DNA of 64,000 bases from Amblyornis subalaris. Its lineage: Eukaryota > Chordata > Aves > Passeriformes > Ptilonorhynchidae. The stretch spans positions 9,280,980-9,344,979 of the forward strand of contig JACAXG010000012.1 of assembly GCA_018881555.1 (NCBI GenBank). The letters run 5' to 3'. A program made the translations under genes and the position numbers. The notes under the pieces are model-generated. The model worked only from the letters and a program-made list of their open reading frames with translations. It was not told the origin of the DNA and did not search any database. Shown here piece by piece: positions 51,219-64,000 of the stretch (its first letter is position 1; every line of letters begins with the position of its first letter).

Positions 51219-51279
51219 CAGTTTGAATGACTCCAGTTTCTGTTCCTAGTTTTCTATCTTCTTCAATAGACTGTATCTA
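51219..51279 (-). other. SPATS2L: Candidate non-coding 5' exon of SPATS2L
   Basis: On the minus strand, a long pyrimidine tract ending in TTTTTGCAG precedes 61 bp closed by ACTG|GTAAGA. The block has no ATG. If spliced to the acceptor at 32512, the reading frame leading into the SPATS2L ATG begins with a TAG at the first codon of this block, as a 5' UTR would allow. SPATS2L genes are known to have several 5' UTR exons spread over long introns. Splice-like pairs also arise by chance in 64 kb, so this stays a candidate. Confidence 0.35.
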
Positions 51280-54200
51280 CTGCAAAAATAGCTGGAAGTT
51301 AAAGAAAAAGAGTACTTAGTTAATTTACTCTTGATTTACTTTACTGCTGTGTCTTCACAGGAGGCTTTTGCGAAAAAAAACCCCATCCCTCATTCTTTTA
51401 CTGCTGCGGTCAACACGTGGGGGTGCCCTTACCTGTTTTTACAGGACTTATCTTTTCTAAGGGCCTATCTTTACTGCAGTGGGAGCTTAGGCAATCACCT
51501 AAGCCTTGCTGCTAACCGCATTCTTGACCACACACACAATTCTCCTGCTTAAAACAAACTCATTTTTAAAGCACGTATTTTAAGCTCAAACTAGCCAGCA
51601 CACTGGGATGCGCAGAAAGATAAACTTAAGCAATGAAAACTGTTCTATCATTAATGCAAGAGGGCTGTAGGTGCAAGTTACAATAACTTACCAGTTACTA
51701 ATCAAATCTCTCTGTGCAGCACTAGTGCACTTTCACTGTGGTCATCCTCCAGAAAACAACATTATCATCTCAATAATACTAACTCATATGAAACAAAGGG
51801 AAACCCAAAGAGTGACGCCAGCACTTTGCTTACAAATACAAGGCCTTTGCTGATTTGCATATAAATTTCAGAGGAATTGTTCCCAAAGTTAAAGACACAC
51901 AACCACATGGAAAACTGAGTGCCTGTTTACATCCATACAGAGATGAATAGAAACTGATTTCCCAATTTCTTTGGTGGCAAGGAAGTAGTTTAAGTTTTGT
52001 ATTCTCTTGTGCAGTTGTGAGGACAAGGCAGTCATGAACTACTCTATGGTTTACCATGCATGCCAGACAGAAATTATTCCTCTTTGCCTGCTATTAAGTG
52101 AGTTGCACACTGGTCCTTGTTTGCTTTGGGAAAAGATCTGTTCGGCAGATCTTCAGTCCCTCAGCTAGCTGTAAAGTGTATTCTGACATTTCTGAACATC
52201 CTCACTGCTGAGATCAGCCTCGGCGAAGCCACTATGACTGGACTGTCTTTGCAGACTAATTTTTCCTTCTGTAACAGACTAGAAGCGTGTGACTGTTGTC
52301 CTATTTAATCCATTTTATCCTTATTGAAACCACATATTTTGCCAAAGCCAAAATGAATCTTAGACTGCAAAAGTCCTGTCAGCATCACAGGTTTTATTTT
52401 AAAGCAAGACAGAAAGCTCTTAATTGCTTCTGCATCTGAAACAGCCAGATGTTCCCTGAAGCACTTCACCTTGCAAAGGCTCCCACAACAAAGACTCTCA
52501 CAGCTTATGTCCCAAAGTCCATTACAATCTAAACACACATTTCTGCATGGCTTGCTGAGTCACAGTTACGTTCAAAATCAAAGGAATGAAGAGAGCAATT
52601 TAAAATGTGATGCTTCGATGAAGAAATACAAGTACTCACACATGTCAGTGTTAAAGAGCACTTCTGCGTGTTGGAATCTATACAACAGGCACAGATCCAT
52701 GAGATGAATAGAGGGGCTGGAAACCTGGTGAAGGAAGCATACCCAATTCCTTGCCTTTGGGCAGAATACACTAACCAAACACTTGGGAAGAGGCCTATGC
52801 TATGGCCCTACCAGCAGCTTGCTCTGTGGTGCAAGCAAGGGCAAGATTTGGCTATTTATTTCCTTCAAAAGGACACAAGGAAGGGCTGAGAACTCATCTC
52901 TTTTGTCCAGTGAGCACCTGAATTAAAACAGAGAAGGACAGCAACATTCCTTATAGTTACTGCATTTCTTGCACCAACAACTGGACATTTGACTCCTTCC
53001 AGTACTGCCTATAGTCCGAACGTGGTATTTTTAGGATTTAACCACAGCAAATCAGATGTAAAATCATGTACATTATTGCACTGAGGCACCCTAATGATTC
53101 TGGTTTTTTTCCTGCATAACACACCACCTGCTAAACTCCAGTTTTGATCTTCTTCAATCCAAGCTGCAGGAGAGAAGCCTCTCCAACTTCACTGGAAAAC
53201 TAAAACCTGAAAAAATCAAATGGGAAGAGTTTTACAACTTAAAATTTATTTTTTTTTCTCCTGCTCAGTGAGTTCAACAATTTTTGTCCTTTTGAACTTC
53301 ACAAGATATTGAAGGAGAAAGTGACAGGTAATGTCAGAATCCCATTTCTTGATGTGATCAAGAAGTATGGTCACTGGTATGAAATTATTCAATTTCAATG
53401 TGCAGAATTGTAATTATTGCCCCTTGAGGGCTATTATTAAAGACTATTTTAAAACAGACAAAGGAACACAACCAAAAAATTGAAGTCCAAAGCTCTTGTT
53501 TCCCATCACCATAAAGTAACAAAGCAGATGGCCAAGACAACTGTATACTATATATATTATAAAAATTCCCAAGTTTTCTTGGGTGATGTAAAGGTTTGTT
53601 TTATCCAAGCAATACCACATCTATCAAATTTGACCAAATGAGATGTATTACCCTGAAAAAAATGAATTAATTCTACGGGACATCTCTCCATAATTTGATC
53701 ACCTCCCTAACTCACCACTTTGTCTTTACTCAATGGTCTATGGCATGTTATCAAACATTACGCAGGAAAAAATTACTCAAGGGTAGAGAAAGGAAATCAA
53801 GAGTAAAGGTACAACAGTTAAAAGGAAACTTATTTCACTTATGCATCATCACAGAAAATACCGTTGTTTAACATCTGCAAATGTTTAAGGTAATTTCCCA
53901 CCATAATGAAAGGTCAATTCTTGAAGTAATTTTTATTTTCAAACAAAAAAAGACCCTGAAATAGGAAAGCACGCTGTCACTCTGCAGGCCATAGAATACA
54001 TATTGGAAAACAGTGGCCCATATTCCTCTGTTGCAGATCCATAGCTGGTGAAGGCTATGTGCATGGACATGACATGATGCCCCCTCACAGAACCCTCAAC
54101 ACATTGTCCCCCTCTTCAGAATACGAAGAAGGAAAAAGCAGAGCTTCAGATATCACCAAACCGCACATCCACCGGAGCTCAGTGACAAAACAACTGCACC

Positions 54201-57200
54201 AAAACCAACATAAGCCAATAAACTCAGCAGGAACCAGTGTTCCTCGTAACCCTAGAGCCCTGCAGAACATAGGAATAAACCAAGCACTTAAATCCCTCCC
54301 CATCTCGAACTCTGACTTTTTCAACAGTTTCCTAATCCTAGTATTGTGGCACATGACGATACAAGAACCAGAACCAGATACTAAGTTTAAATGTAGAACA
54401 GAATGGGTATTCATTGCGACATGGCCCTTAATGAACCTAAAGAGCAGAACCAAAGCATATCATGAGCTATGTAACACTCTGGACTGGAGTCCCCATCCTA
54501 TATGAATCTTCTTTACTCTTCAGGAGAGTAAAACAAGCTCTTTGACCCCTTCTGATGCGTAACCCTGACCCCAACCTTAACCTAGGATTTCACAACACAG
54601 CCATCACACAGAAAAGCTCAAAAACTAAAACACTGCACTCTGCTAATTCCACTGTAGATCCAAGAGCCTTCTAGGCCCTAACAGTAAACATAACCTTCAA
54701 TCTCTCAATTCCCAAATAAATATCCTATACAAATGGGATTTGCACACCTGTGCAAAATACAGTGCTAGATATATCCCATATAGTATACAGGGACTATAGT
54801 AGCACTGAAATTAACTGGAAGTTGTCCGAGTCTGTTAAGAGTAGTTTGTTTGGCTTCTGTTTTGGGTTGGTTTTTTCTTTATTTTTTTAAAAAATTAAAA
54901 GCTAGGTTTATAGGTGGAATCAGAGGCATGCTGAGCTGGGATGAATGCTGATAACAGAAGGATACAATAGACTATATGTATATAGCTTTCATTCCAGGAT
55001 ATTTCTCTGGTGAGGCCACTAATGGAACATCTAGGTGAGAAGCAAGTCGACAGAAAGCAGGGAATCTTCTGAATGCTGATATGACTGACTGCAAAGGCTA
55101 TTTGGAGTCTGCTGGTACACACACCAAAGCATGATTTTGTTGAGGGTTTTGGCACTTGGGTTTTTTTGGCCCTTTTCTGAGTTTTGATTTTGGCCTAGCT
55201 AGTGAGTCACATTTCCCTAACTGCTAATACAGTTATTCAGCACCCTTTGACAGTCAGACCTTAAGACATTTAGTCTCAACCTCATGCCCAACACAGACTG
55301 TAAGCTCTGATGTAGTCAAAGTAAATAAGGGTTTCTCCTTGTCTGTCACTGCCACACTTCAACACAGCTGTAAGATCCTGTCCGTATCAGTCAAGTAGTA
55401 ACAACAGCTTCCAAAGCTGAACTCTGCCTATCTATGCAACTGACCCACGATGCTCCATTTTGTGCACTGCAGTTTCTAACTCTGGCCAGGGCATGCTGTG
55501 TTAAGCACACTCAGCAGGATCCAGCCTTCAGAGGACAATTCATATTGACATTTACAATGTGCATTTCTTATTGCAACAAAAGATGCATATGATTGTAAAG
55601 CAGCCTAAGCTCCCTAACTAAAACCATCCTCCTCTGATATTCGCCAGAGATTATATAGCAAAAGAAACTGTTGACTTTAGGATTGGGAAACAACCAAATA
55701 AAAGCTTCAGGATTGGACCACCTCTCATCCTATGCCAGATTTCTGTTCAGTGACACAAATCAGATAATAATACCACAGCAGGGCAAAGGAGAGGATTCAT
55801 GTTCAACTGTCTGTAAGCACCTTTATTGTCCTACCAGTGATCTCTCATTATTTCAGTCTCTTACTTCTCCTAATGTAACATCAGTCAACAATTTACTCCC
55901 AAAGCATTAAGGGCCTAATCCTCCTGACAGAACTGGAGCTGAAAGAGATCCGTACCACAGACATATGTAAGCCAGATGACACTGGAAGTTCAACATCATG
56001 CAGTTTAATACTTAGTACCTCACCAGATGAGAAATCTCTCCACTGTCAGAAGAACTGGACCCACTGGAAGCCCAAAATGGTTAGAGGACTGAGTTGTGGG
56101 CCCCGCTAAAGCACAAGCTCTCAGACAATGAGCACAGGACAATGCTCACAAGTTCTATTTCCTACAAGAATTGCTGTCAGCTTCCTGTGCTGTCTACATA
56201 CCACACTTCTGATAGATGGAGATAGTTTTTTCCACACCTCAGAATGTTTTACTTGGATGTGTTTATTTTTTCTCCATCTCTGTCTGACTCACAGGTATCT
56301 CCATTTATTTTAGTTTTCTCCACTCTCAGAAACACTAAGAGGGTTTCTGTAACCAACTCTAGGTATACTATGACCCTAGTAGCTTTATGGAAAGCCCTCT
56401 TCACCAAGAAACTCATCAACATGTTCCCAAAAAAGCCTTATTTTGGGAATTAACTTCGTGAAAAAAAACTTATACTCATTCGTAACACAGCAATAGAATG
56501 ACTACCTTAGAGTTGTTATCTATTTCAGACTGGAAGTGATAAAAAATGGATACCTTTCATTTTGCAGAACTCTTCAGTGGAGCAGGGATAACAACAGAAT
56601 AGCTACCCAAGCACATGTGCTATACTCAGGTTCTCAGAGTGTCTGTATATTTTGTCAAGATGAACTAATTGGAATTAAGATAAGAATTGTCCCTGAAACG
56701 CATGAGCCCACATGCCAGAATTATTCCCCTAAGGGCAGGAGAGGACTTCTGCAGCTACATTTGGAAGTATTCAAAAAACATGACATCCTCAGCCAAATGG
56801 TCATGACAGTTCATTATGATCATTACTAAAGAAAATACTTCCCAACACACTGCAAGCTAAGCTTTGCACCCTCTTCCCTGCCCTGACCTAAGGACGCACA
56901 TAAAGTATATCTGAAAAGGTATCCCAGCTGGAGTTACCAAGACTTCCTGATAACACAAGCCATTATTTGTCAAGATTCTAGCTTCTGAACTTAATGAGTT
57001 TCTGAAGAATCCTAGAAGTAGCCCAATATACTGAAAAAATGTATTTAAAACAGAAAACCTTCGGGAGTAGCCAAGTGGAATACCTGAGGAAAAAAATGAT
57101 CATGAAAGAAGCTGTAGAGGCTTTATAATTCTGTTTTGTTTGGATCTGTACAGTAGCCTAGCCCATAAAGAGAAACCAGGTGGGTTTTTACTACATTTGC

Positions 57201-60200
57201 TTTACTTTCCTTGAGAGTTGTGGGAATTATGGTAACCAAGCAACATCTCAAACCTGGAAAACCCTAGTTAAGACCATTACCGATACCCTGATGAGCCAGG
57301 ATGTGTTCAGTGTCTAGAGGAGCTACGGGATCTCCATTTTTGTACACTTCAGGGGCCACAAGATCCTGAACAGAATGAGGAAAATATTCTGTACAATCTG
57401 TGGACTCTCCACGCCTCTGTGTGAAAACTGCCTCCCTCTGAATTGAATTTTGCTGCCACTTGGGAGTCCACTGTGAGTTTTACTTGCCATTTTTGCATGG
57501 TCAGTCTGTCAGGAGAGCTTGCCCCTACCGAGGCTTGGGAACTCAAAAATCCTGGATCTCAGACAGCATAGATATTAAGAAATTAGAAATAACATCCACG
57601 GATTTATTAGAAAAATCACTGTGGACCTATGCAAATTTGATTACGTTCATTTACACAGAACATAACCTTGTAACTAAAAGCTGATGATAAAAAGTGTAAT
57701 TAAATTGAAAAAAAAATCCACAATGTTATTTTCTGATCAGAAACAGCACATCAGAACAATCTCGTGTTTTGCAGCTTCTACAATGAATGACAGCTGAAAN
57801 AACTCATTTTCCATGGAAGTGCAATCAGCAGTATTTTCAAACTGGCACATCCTCCATGTAATCAGTCTTCAGCCTCCCAACAGAAGGAGAGAAGCTTCTG
57901 AAAGAAGCAGTACTTCTTACTTTGCACACTTTAGCAAAATCAGTTGTGCCCTCACTCTGTCAAATGGTTTTTATTCAGCACTTTATAAAGCAATTTTTTT
58001 AACTGCTCCAAAACAAAAGTAGACATTTTCTTAATAGCAAGGCCAATATATGTATTTTTGTATACATTTCAAGATAATCATATTCTGAGAAAGAAAAGTA
58101 CGCAAATCATGCTTTTAAAAAAAATTTATAATTATTTGCTTACCCAAATAGGCAGAGGCAGAGAATATATGTCTGAGTGCATATGCTTTTAACTGAACGA
58201 GGGGTTATTTTAGGAGACAAAGTGTGTCTAGTGAACACAACCAGTGTGTGGTGGATCCATCTAGGCTGTGGACACGGAGTTTACACTGCAAGTCAGCAGA
58301 CAGTGTATCAGCCCCTTAGTCTCACAGGTAAGGCACCAAAATCAGTACCAAAAGCAAAACAGCCCAGCTATAGCAGACGTGCACTTAACACACACAATAT
58401 GCAGGTATTGATAATCTGTGGGGTGCACTAAAAACCTCAACCCTGCAGAACAGGTTTCGAACTTTTCCTCATACTGATATCCAGNTGACATTGGATTTTA
58501 TTGTGCATTACCCAATATCAAAGACTACAATAAATAAGAATTAAAATCACCAAAAAGCCCCAAGTAGAGACCACTTCTAAAGACGTCCCCTCCAAGTTAC
58601 ACTGGGACACAGAGATACGGGGGCTTCAGGAGACACGGCCACCATCGCTGTGCTTCTGAAAAAACATCATACCCATGACTGTGAAAGGCAGAACTGTTTG
58701 TCAACGCAACATCATGCTATAAGAATAGTGTTGAGTATGCCTTTATAACAACATAAGTGAATCTGAACTTCAAAGAATAGAGTACCTCCTGGGAATCCTT
58801 ACTGGGAAGTAGCCCAGCAGAGGGACATACACTCAGCATCACCCACTGGAGCAGGTACTACTGGACTGCATCCTGCTCAGAAAGAAACCACTACGCCACG
58901 GCCCAGTACTGCAGCAGCAATGGGATCCTCAAGTCTGATTTCCACTTCACTCCATTGTAGTTGCCCTGGTGTGTGGACAGGAGGAAGACTAAGAACTCCC
59001 AGCCAGCTATCATCTAAGCAATTTCACACTCTTCTCTCTTTCCTGACACTCCTATAAGAGCTGAACACAACCATGAAGCATATTTGTACAGCAGAGAGAT
59101 TAGGACATAGTCCTTCTTATATAAAACTCCAACCCTTATTTCTCTCCACTTAGAATTGAGAAATACTCTCTTTTCTTATGCATTCAGATTCTAAGAATGT
59201 GATCATAATGAACAAAAAGAATGAAATCAATTTACAAATGTAAATATAACTCCAGACTCTTTTGAAGCTTTAATAGGAAGGAGGAGCGAAATTACCCAGG
59301 GGATCTTGGTCAGACTCAGTCATGAGTGTAAATGAGATCTCATTCCCATGTGGTATCTCACATCACAAAGGAAAACACAGAGCTCTCACAGCCCTGAGAC
59401 AGAAGGTTCCATGAAGCAGCAATCTGTACGTCAAAGCAGCCTTTTCATGGGAATGACATACAAATAACAAAATAACACCCAAAGTTCTAAAGTAAACTTC
59501 TCACGCTGGAACTTACTGTTTCACTGATGATTTAAAATACTTTGGCCTGGGTTTCAGCTCAAGTACTTGTGCCAGACTTTTAGTTACAAAGGAATCTGGG
59601 TAAAATAAAGCAAAAATACAGTGTGGTTTTCTATTCTGCTAGTAAGCTTGGATAAAAGCGAGTAGGTCCTAGTGCAAATCTGGAATACCTTCAGTGAACT
59701 CAGATACACTCTATGTTAAAGGAAATCAGAGTTTNCCTCAGTTTATTGGCATGGCATCTTCTATACAGATCATTTATTCTGAATTCAAGTCTGCCTTTAC
59801 TTTCCTAGGAACAAACGTGCATTTACTGCTGACACTGAGCCTCAGCAACTGACTTAGGACTTGGCACTTCTGCTCCAAGTGCCTGTGAGATACCAAGAGT
59901 AAAGTTTATTCCAGTAATATCCACTCACCCACAAGACATAGTCTGCATATTTTATGGTACACTAAAAAAAGTAACACCACATTTAATGACAGAAAGCTGC
60001 ATGGAAAACATTACATGCACGCCACATGGCCAAGCTACCATCTCTAGCCCAACCTCTGCTTTGCAAACTATCAGACTTCTGTGTGTTTTAGCTTTGCAAA
60101 GTTATAGTATATTGATGTTATTCATTTTTCTATTTTATTTCCTAAGATATTTGCTGGTTAAGTAGAAGAGGGGAGTGGCACACAGTAATTAAAACCTATC

Positions 60201-60588
60201 TTTGTTTCCAAGGTCTCCTGGCTTTCGCAGATGGACCTGCCTGGTGTAGGCTCTGCTCACATCACCCATAACTCCAGTCCTCAGTATGAACAAATGAAGG
60301 TTTCGCATGTAAGCAAATACGCTAACATCCATATCTGCAGATTTCAAACATGCACACTGCCCGACCACCTCATTCACCTTGATCTCCAATATATTAAATA
60401 CAAGAATTATCTCAGCCACCTTAGTACATAAGTACATTTCTCCTAATGAATTACCGAAGTTGGTGAACTTGAGAAGCCAGACAAGCAACTCCTGGTGTAC
60501 ATTCAGGAATACAGCATACTGTAAAAGCTGACCATTAAAAGCAGAATTACCAAATTACAAAATAAGAGTTGAGATGATTATGCCTTTT
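51280..60588. other. Upstream/5'-intron sequence
   Basis: No coding exon recognised and no promoter-like CpG island, so the SPATS2L promoter is probably right of the window. An A/C-rich, G-poor block with telomere-like words lies at about 54060-54720. Ns at 57800, 58485 and 59735. Confidence 0.7.
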
Positions 60589-60830
60589 CACAGAGTCACA
60601 GATCGGGTAAGGTTGGAAGGGACCACAGTGGGTCATCCGGACCAACCTCCTTGCTCAAGCAGGATCATCCTGAGCACATTGCACAGGATTGCATCCAGTT
60701 CCTATCTCCAGGTATACTGAATATCTCTCTGGGTAACCTGTTCCAGTGCGCAGTCATTCCCACAGTAAAGAAATTCCTTCTCATATTCAGGCGACACATT
60801 CTGTGGTTGTGTTGCTGGTTATTTCTTGGA
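60589..60830 (-). mobile_element. CR1 LINE 3' end fragment
   Basis: Reverse-complement CR1 3' end: 'aaggttggaagggaccacag', 'catccggaccaacctccttgctcaagcagg', 'ttgcacaggattgcatccag', then 'tctctgggtaacctgttccag' and 'aaagaaattccttctcat'. The 5' side fades near 60830. Divergence is moderate. Confidence 0.9.
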
Positions 60831-61984
60831 GGTAGGGGGTGTTAAACTTCAATCCATGAACAGGTACCTTTCTACCTTTGTAGTAACAGAGATGGTTAAT
60901 GATTTATAGCCTGTGTCTTAAGTAGTCCAAAAATGTAGTGCATAAGAGTCCCTGAGGCCCCCCCAGAAAAAATCCTACACGAGCAAAAGGCAAAGCCTTT
61001 TATGGAGTCTGGTACCAAATTTGTTTAAAGACAAAATCCAACAAAATCAGCACACTCAGCAACACCCCTCGCAAAGCACCCCAGCTGCTGGCAGCTCCAG
61101 CAGCTACCCAGGCCAGCCATAGGCCTGGAGGAGGAAGCACCACCATTACCACACTCCTACCTTACAGGCTGACATTTCAAAAGGAGTTGTCCTCGCCCAG
61201 GTCTTTTAGCCTTGCAGAAAAACAGCCCTTGCTATCATATTGTTTGACCATTTCCCTCTATTGAACCCCTTCTGCAGAGCTGGCCTCTGACTTCACAGAC
61301 AGCTCAGTGAGGATGCAGAGCCTGGTAGGTCANGTTCAGCCCAGAATGAGCATCACACCACAGTACAAAATGTCGGGGTTTTGTCATCGGTAACAGCAAT
61401 CCCGAGGTTTTTCTTTTTTAATTCACAGAAAAAAAATCTTTACTACCAGGCTAAACAGCTCTCCAGATGGAAGAAGACATTATTCACTTAAAATAGCGAA
61501 CAACAGTTTAAAAGTGTGCTACTCAGTTTAATTAATGACTGAGTTTACATTGCTGCATTCTTTTAAAATGATGCAACAGTGGTAATGACTAACCTTTTTG
61601 CAGTTTAATAGACCTTGCAACTACAAGATGATCCCTCTTTCATTTAAACAGTCCCTTGCTCCAGCTTAAGAAGTCATGTGTTGCTTTTCGGCAATTCTCA
61701 CAAAAACGCTTTGGAAGGCACCATCATACACCTACAGGCTGATATTCAGAGGACCTGACTGTACACAATTGCAATTAAAACTTCTTGCACTCAACATCTC
61801 TGGAAATCCAACACCAGGACAGCAATTAAAAACTTCCAACCTCTCCTCATCTGTAGGGTAATGTGCAAAATAATTAGGGTTGGACAAAGTTTAACTTAAG
61901 AGGAGGGAATTGGGTGTTAAAATGCCAACATCTGAACCTGATCCCAGAAGCAAAGAAAACAGAAACCCATCATTCTTTGTCAAG
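60831..61984. other. Spacer between CR1 fragments
   Basis: Locally GC-richer at 61060-61220 with no exon structure that I can support. N at 61333. Otherwise ordinary intronic or intergenic DNA. Confidence 0.7.
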
Positions 61985-62335
61985 AGATCACGGAGTGGGT
62001 CGGGTTGGAAGGGACCATAGTGTGTCATCTGCTCCAACCAACCTGCTCAAGCAAGGCCATCCTAGAGCANGTTGCACAGGATTATGTCCTGATGATTCTT
62101 GAATATCTCCCGTGAAAGAGACTCCACACGCTCTCTGGGCAACCATATCCAGTGGTCACTGCACAGTAAAGAAGTTCTTCCTCCTGTTCAGGAGGAACTT
62201 CCTGCACATCAGTTTCTGCCCATTGCCTCTTGTGCTATTGCTTGGCACCACCGAGCAGAATCTGATCCATTCTCTTGGCATTCCCCCTTTCTATATTTAC
62301 ACACATCAGTGAGGTCCCCTTTCAGTCATCTTTCC
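61985..62335 (-). mobile_element. CR1 LINE 3' end fragment
   Basis: Reverse-complement CR1: 'gggttggaagggaccatag', 'tcatctgctccaacc', 'gctcaagcaaggccatcc', 'ctctctgggcaacc', 'aagaagttcttcctcctgtt', 'cattgcctcttgtgctattg' and 'cagtgaggtcccctttc'. It is more complete than the neighbouring copies. One N at 62070 falls inside. Confidence 0.9.
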
Positions 62336-62445
62336 ATTGCAATCCTCATTGTACTCATGGCTGTGCAATGGGTGAATTTACATACATGACCATCTATTGC
62401 CAGATGACACAACAGCAGAGCGACTTTCCAGACTGCCAAATAAGG

Positions 62446-62593
62446 GAATCAAAAATGGTTTGGCTTGGAAGGGACTTTAAAGATCACTTAGTTCCAACCC
62501 CCCAGCCGTGGGTAGGAATGTCAGTCACTGTATCAGGCTGCCCAGAGCCTCATCCAACCTGGCATTGAACACCTCCAGGGACAGGGTAGCCAC
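62446..62593 (-). mobile_element. CR1 LINE 3' end fragment
   Basis: Reverse-complement CR1 of a different 3' subtype: 'ggcttggaagggactttaaa', 'gatcacttagttccaacccc', 'ggctgcccagagcctcatcc' and 'ggcattgaacacctccaggg'. It lies about 110 bp from the previous copy in the same orientation, but its 3' end differs, so it is a separate insertion and not a split element. Confidence 0.88.
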
Positions 62594-64000
62594 ATGCAAA
62601 TGGTTTTCCTTGTTCAGAACCTCCTTGATTCTGTAGGCTTACTCTCTTCTTTACTACGAAATAAAATACGCCAGTGCACATTACAGAGTCCCTCATCCTG
62701 AAACACCCTGTGGACTCTGAGCCCTCTCACAGAACAGCCAGAAGTTTCAGGACTGAGCACTAGGTGGAATGAAAGGCAGCACACTGCTGCAGCCTGCTCC
62801 ACAGCTGTCTTTCATGTCATATTGCTGGCTAAGGACATAGAACCAATCTCCTACTCACATCAAAGTGGTGCAAAACTGCCCATACATGTTGAGCTCCAGC
62901 AGGACCTTAGTTTGAAACACCTCTTCCCCAGACACTAAGCTACAGAGGACCTAGACTGCACCTGTTTCAAACATGTGAAGGGCTTGTGTCTTTCATGACA
63001 GGAAAAATATGTGAGTCTACCAGCCATGTTGTGATGCAGACCTAATAGCACACAATTAGAGTCATCTTGTATCAAAAAGCCCAATAAACTTAATTTTAAA
63101 AATAACAAAAAAGGAGAACTTGATATAAATATTTAAAAGACCATAAGACAAGTTATCACAAAAGACCAGTATCACGAAAGTGCAACTCCACCAGTGTTGA
63201 AGATTTCCTGTCTTCAGTTGTGTACCGGAAAAATGGTATTTTTCATAGTCCTCTTTCACACATAGATAAACACTAAAGAGTCACAGTTCTGAAACAAAGC
63301 TGACTGTTTGCTCTGCTCAAGGCTCCCCCAACACATTACTATTTGGATATTTATTTTGCTTCTTTCAGGATAAAATAATAATAACTACATCCAAAAAAAA
63401 GTCAGTGCAGCTACCACAATCCATGTGCTCTCGCCTTCTGCAAAATCTTTTAATTCACCATCAATTTGGTAGATATGCAGACTAAAAAACTCAAGAACAC
63501 GCATATTTAAGACAGGTGTGTAGTTTGAGCAACAGATAATAAAGGGAAAACTGCCTTTATTGAATGACTAGGAAGCAATGATAATGGGCCAAACTCTGTA
63601 CTTGTGGATTTCAGTGAGTAAAAGCCCTTAGAGAATCTGGCTCTAAATCAGTAACACATGAAATGCTGCAAGCATATCATTTCCAACAGATCCTTAATCA
63701 AATGGCCAAAACTGAGGAAAACCCCATCAGGGCTAGGAAAAAGCCCTGAGCTTGTGTTACCATCACAGAAAAGATATTTCCTGTAAGTTTAAACTTTCAC
63801 CTTCACCTCATGAGCTTCCATTGCCACCTGAGTGACTAAACAGACATGGTCACACTGGTTCTGACTGCCAGACCTCCTTCTGGGCCCTTGGATCTCCCCC
63901 AACCTTCCTCCCCACCAGGGCTTCTTCCAATCACCACCTTTTGCTCTCTTCACTACCACAAGGTACTCTACTTACACAGGCACTCTTACACAGCTGCTGC
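62594..64000. other. Right-hand end, non-coding
   Basis: Short chance frames only. No repeat or exon recognised up to the window edge. Confidence 0.7.

Noticed and set aside
54059..54505. Nuclear copy of mitochondrial DNA, because of the A/C-rich bias
   Set aside because: The translated frames do not resemble any mitochondrial protein and no mitochondrial tRNA-like fold is visible.
1..64000. CRISPR array, operon, riboswitch or phage-like system
   Set aside because: No regularly spaced direct repeats, no compact gene arrangement and no bacterial signals. The window is vertebrate nuclear DNA.

Overview
The window looks like bird nuclear DNA. It is AT-rich, has widely spaced short exons with GT-AG splice sites, carries CR1-type LINE 3' ends (the 'ggttggaagggacc' signature and its reverse complement), and carries solitary LTRs of endogenous retroviruses of a kind common in bird genomes. 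I see no Alu, L1 or other mammal-specific repeats and no prokaryotic features. Nine isolated N bases, all right of 22 kb, suggest a draft assembly.

One protein-coding gene can be supported. It is the 5' (N-terminal) part of SPATS2L (spermatogenesis-associated serine-rich 2-like), on the minus strand. Six coding exons run leftwards from the start codon at 32489 to the last exon in the window, ending at 12004. Every intron is GT-AG and every phase is consistent, giving about 258 residues of a protein that is about 558 residues in human. The remaining exons must lie left of position 1, since I find none in 1-12003. Intron sizes within the coding part run from 427 bp to 10.3 kb. A possible non-coding 5' exon sits at 51219-51279.

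Layout: 1-12003 is intron 3' of the last visible exon, with no recognisable transposons. 12004-32512 holds the coding exons and their introns. 32513-64000 is upstream or 5'-intron sequence. This last part contains all the recognised transposon remains: three solo LTRs, all in + orientation (37.7, 44.6 and 48.5 kb), one + strand CR1 fragment (50.9 kb) and three minus-strand CR1 fragments (60.6-62.6 kb).

Most long open frames in the window are chance ORFs in intronic DNA. I did not find a new biological system. The items most worth a second look are the candidate 5' exon, a CpG-retaining block in the intron below exon 2 (31.07-31.61 kb), a perfect palindrome holding a nuclear-receptor half-site pair (36.3 kb), a strand-asymmetric A/C-rich block with telomere-like motifs (54.1-54.7 kb), and two exon-like structures on the strand antisense to SPATS2L.
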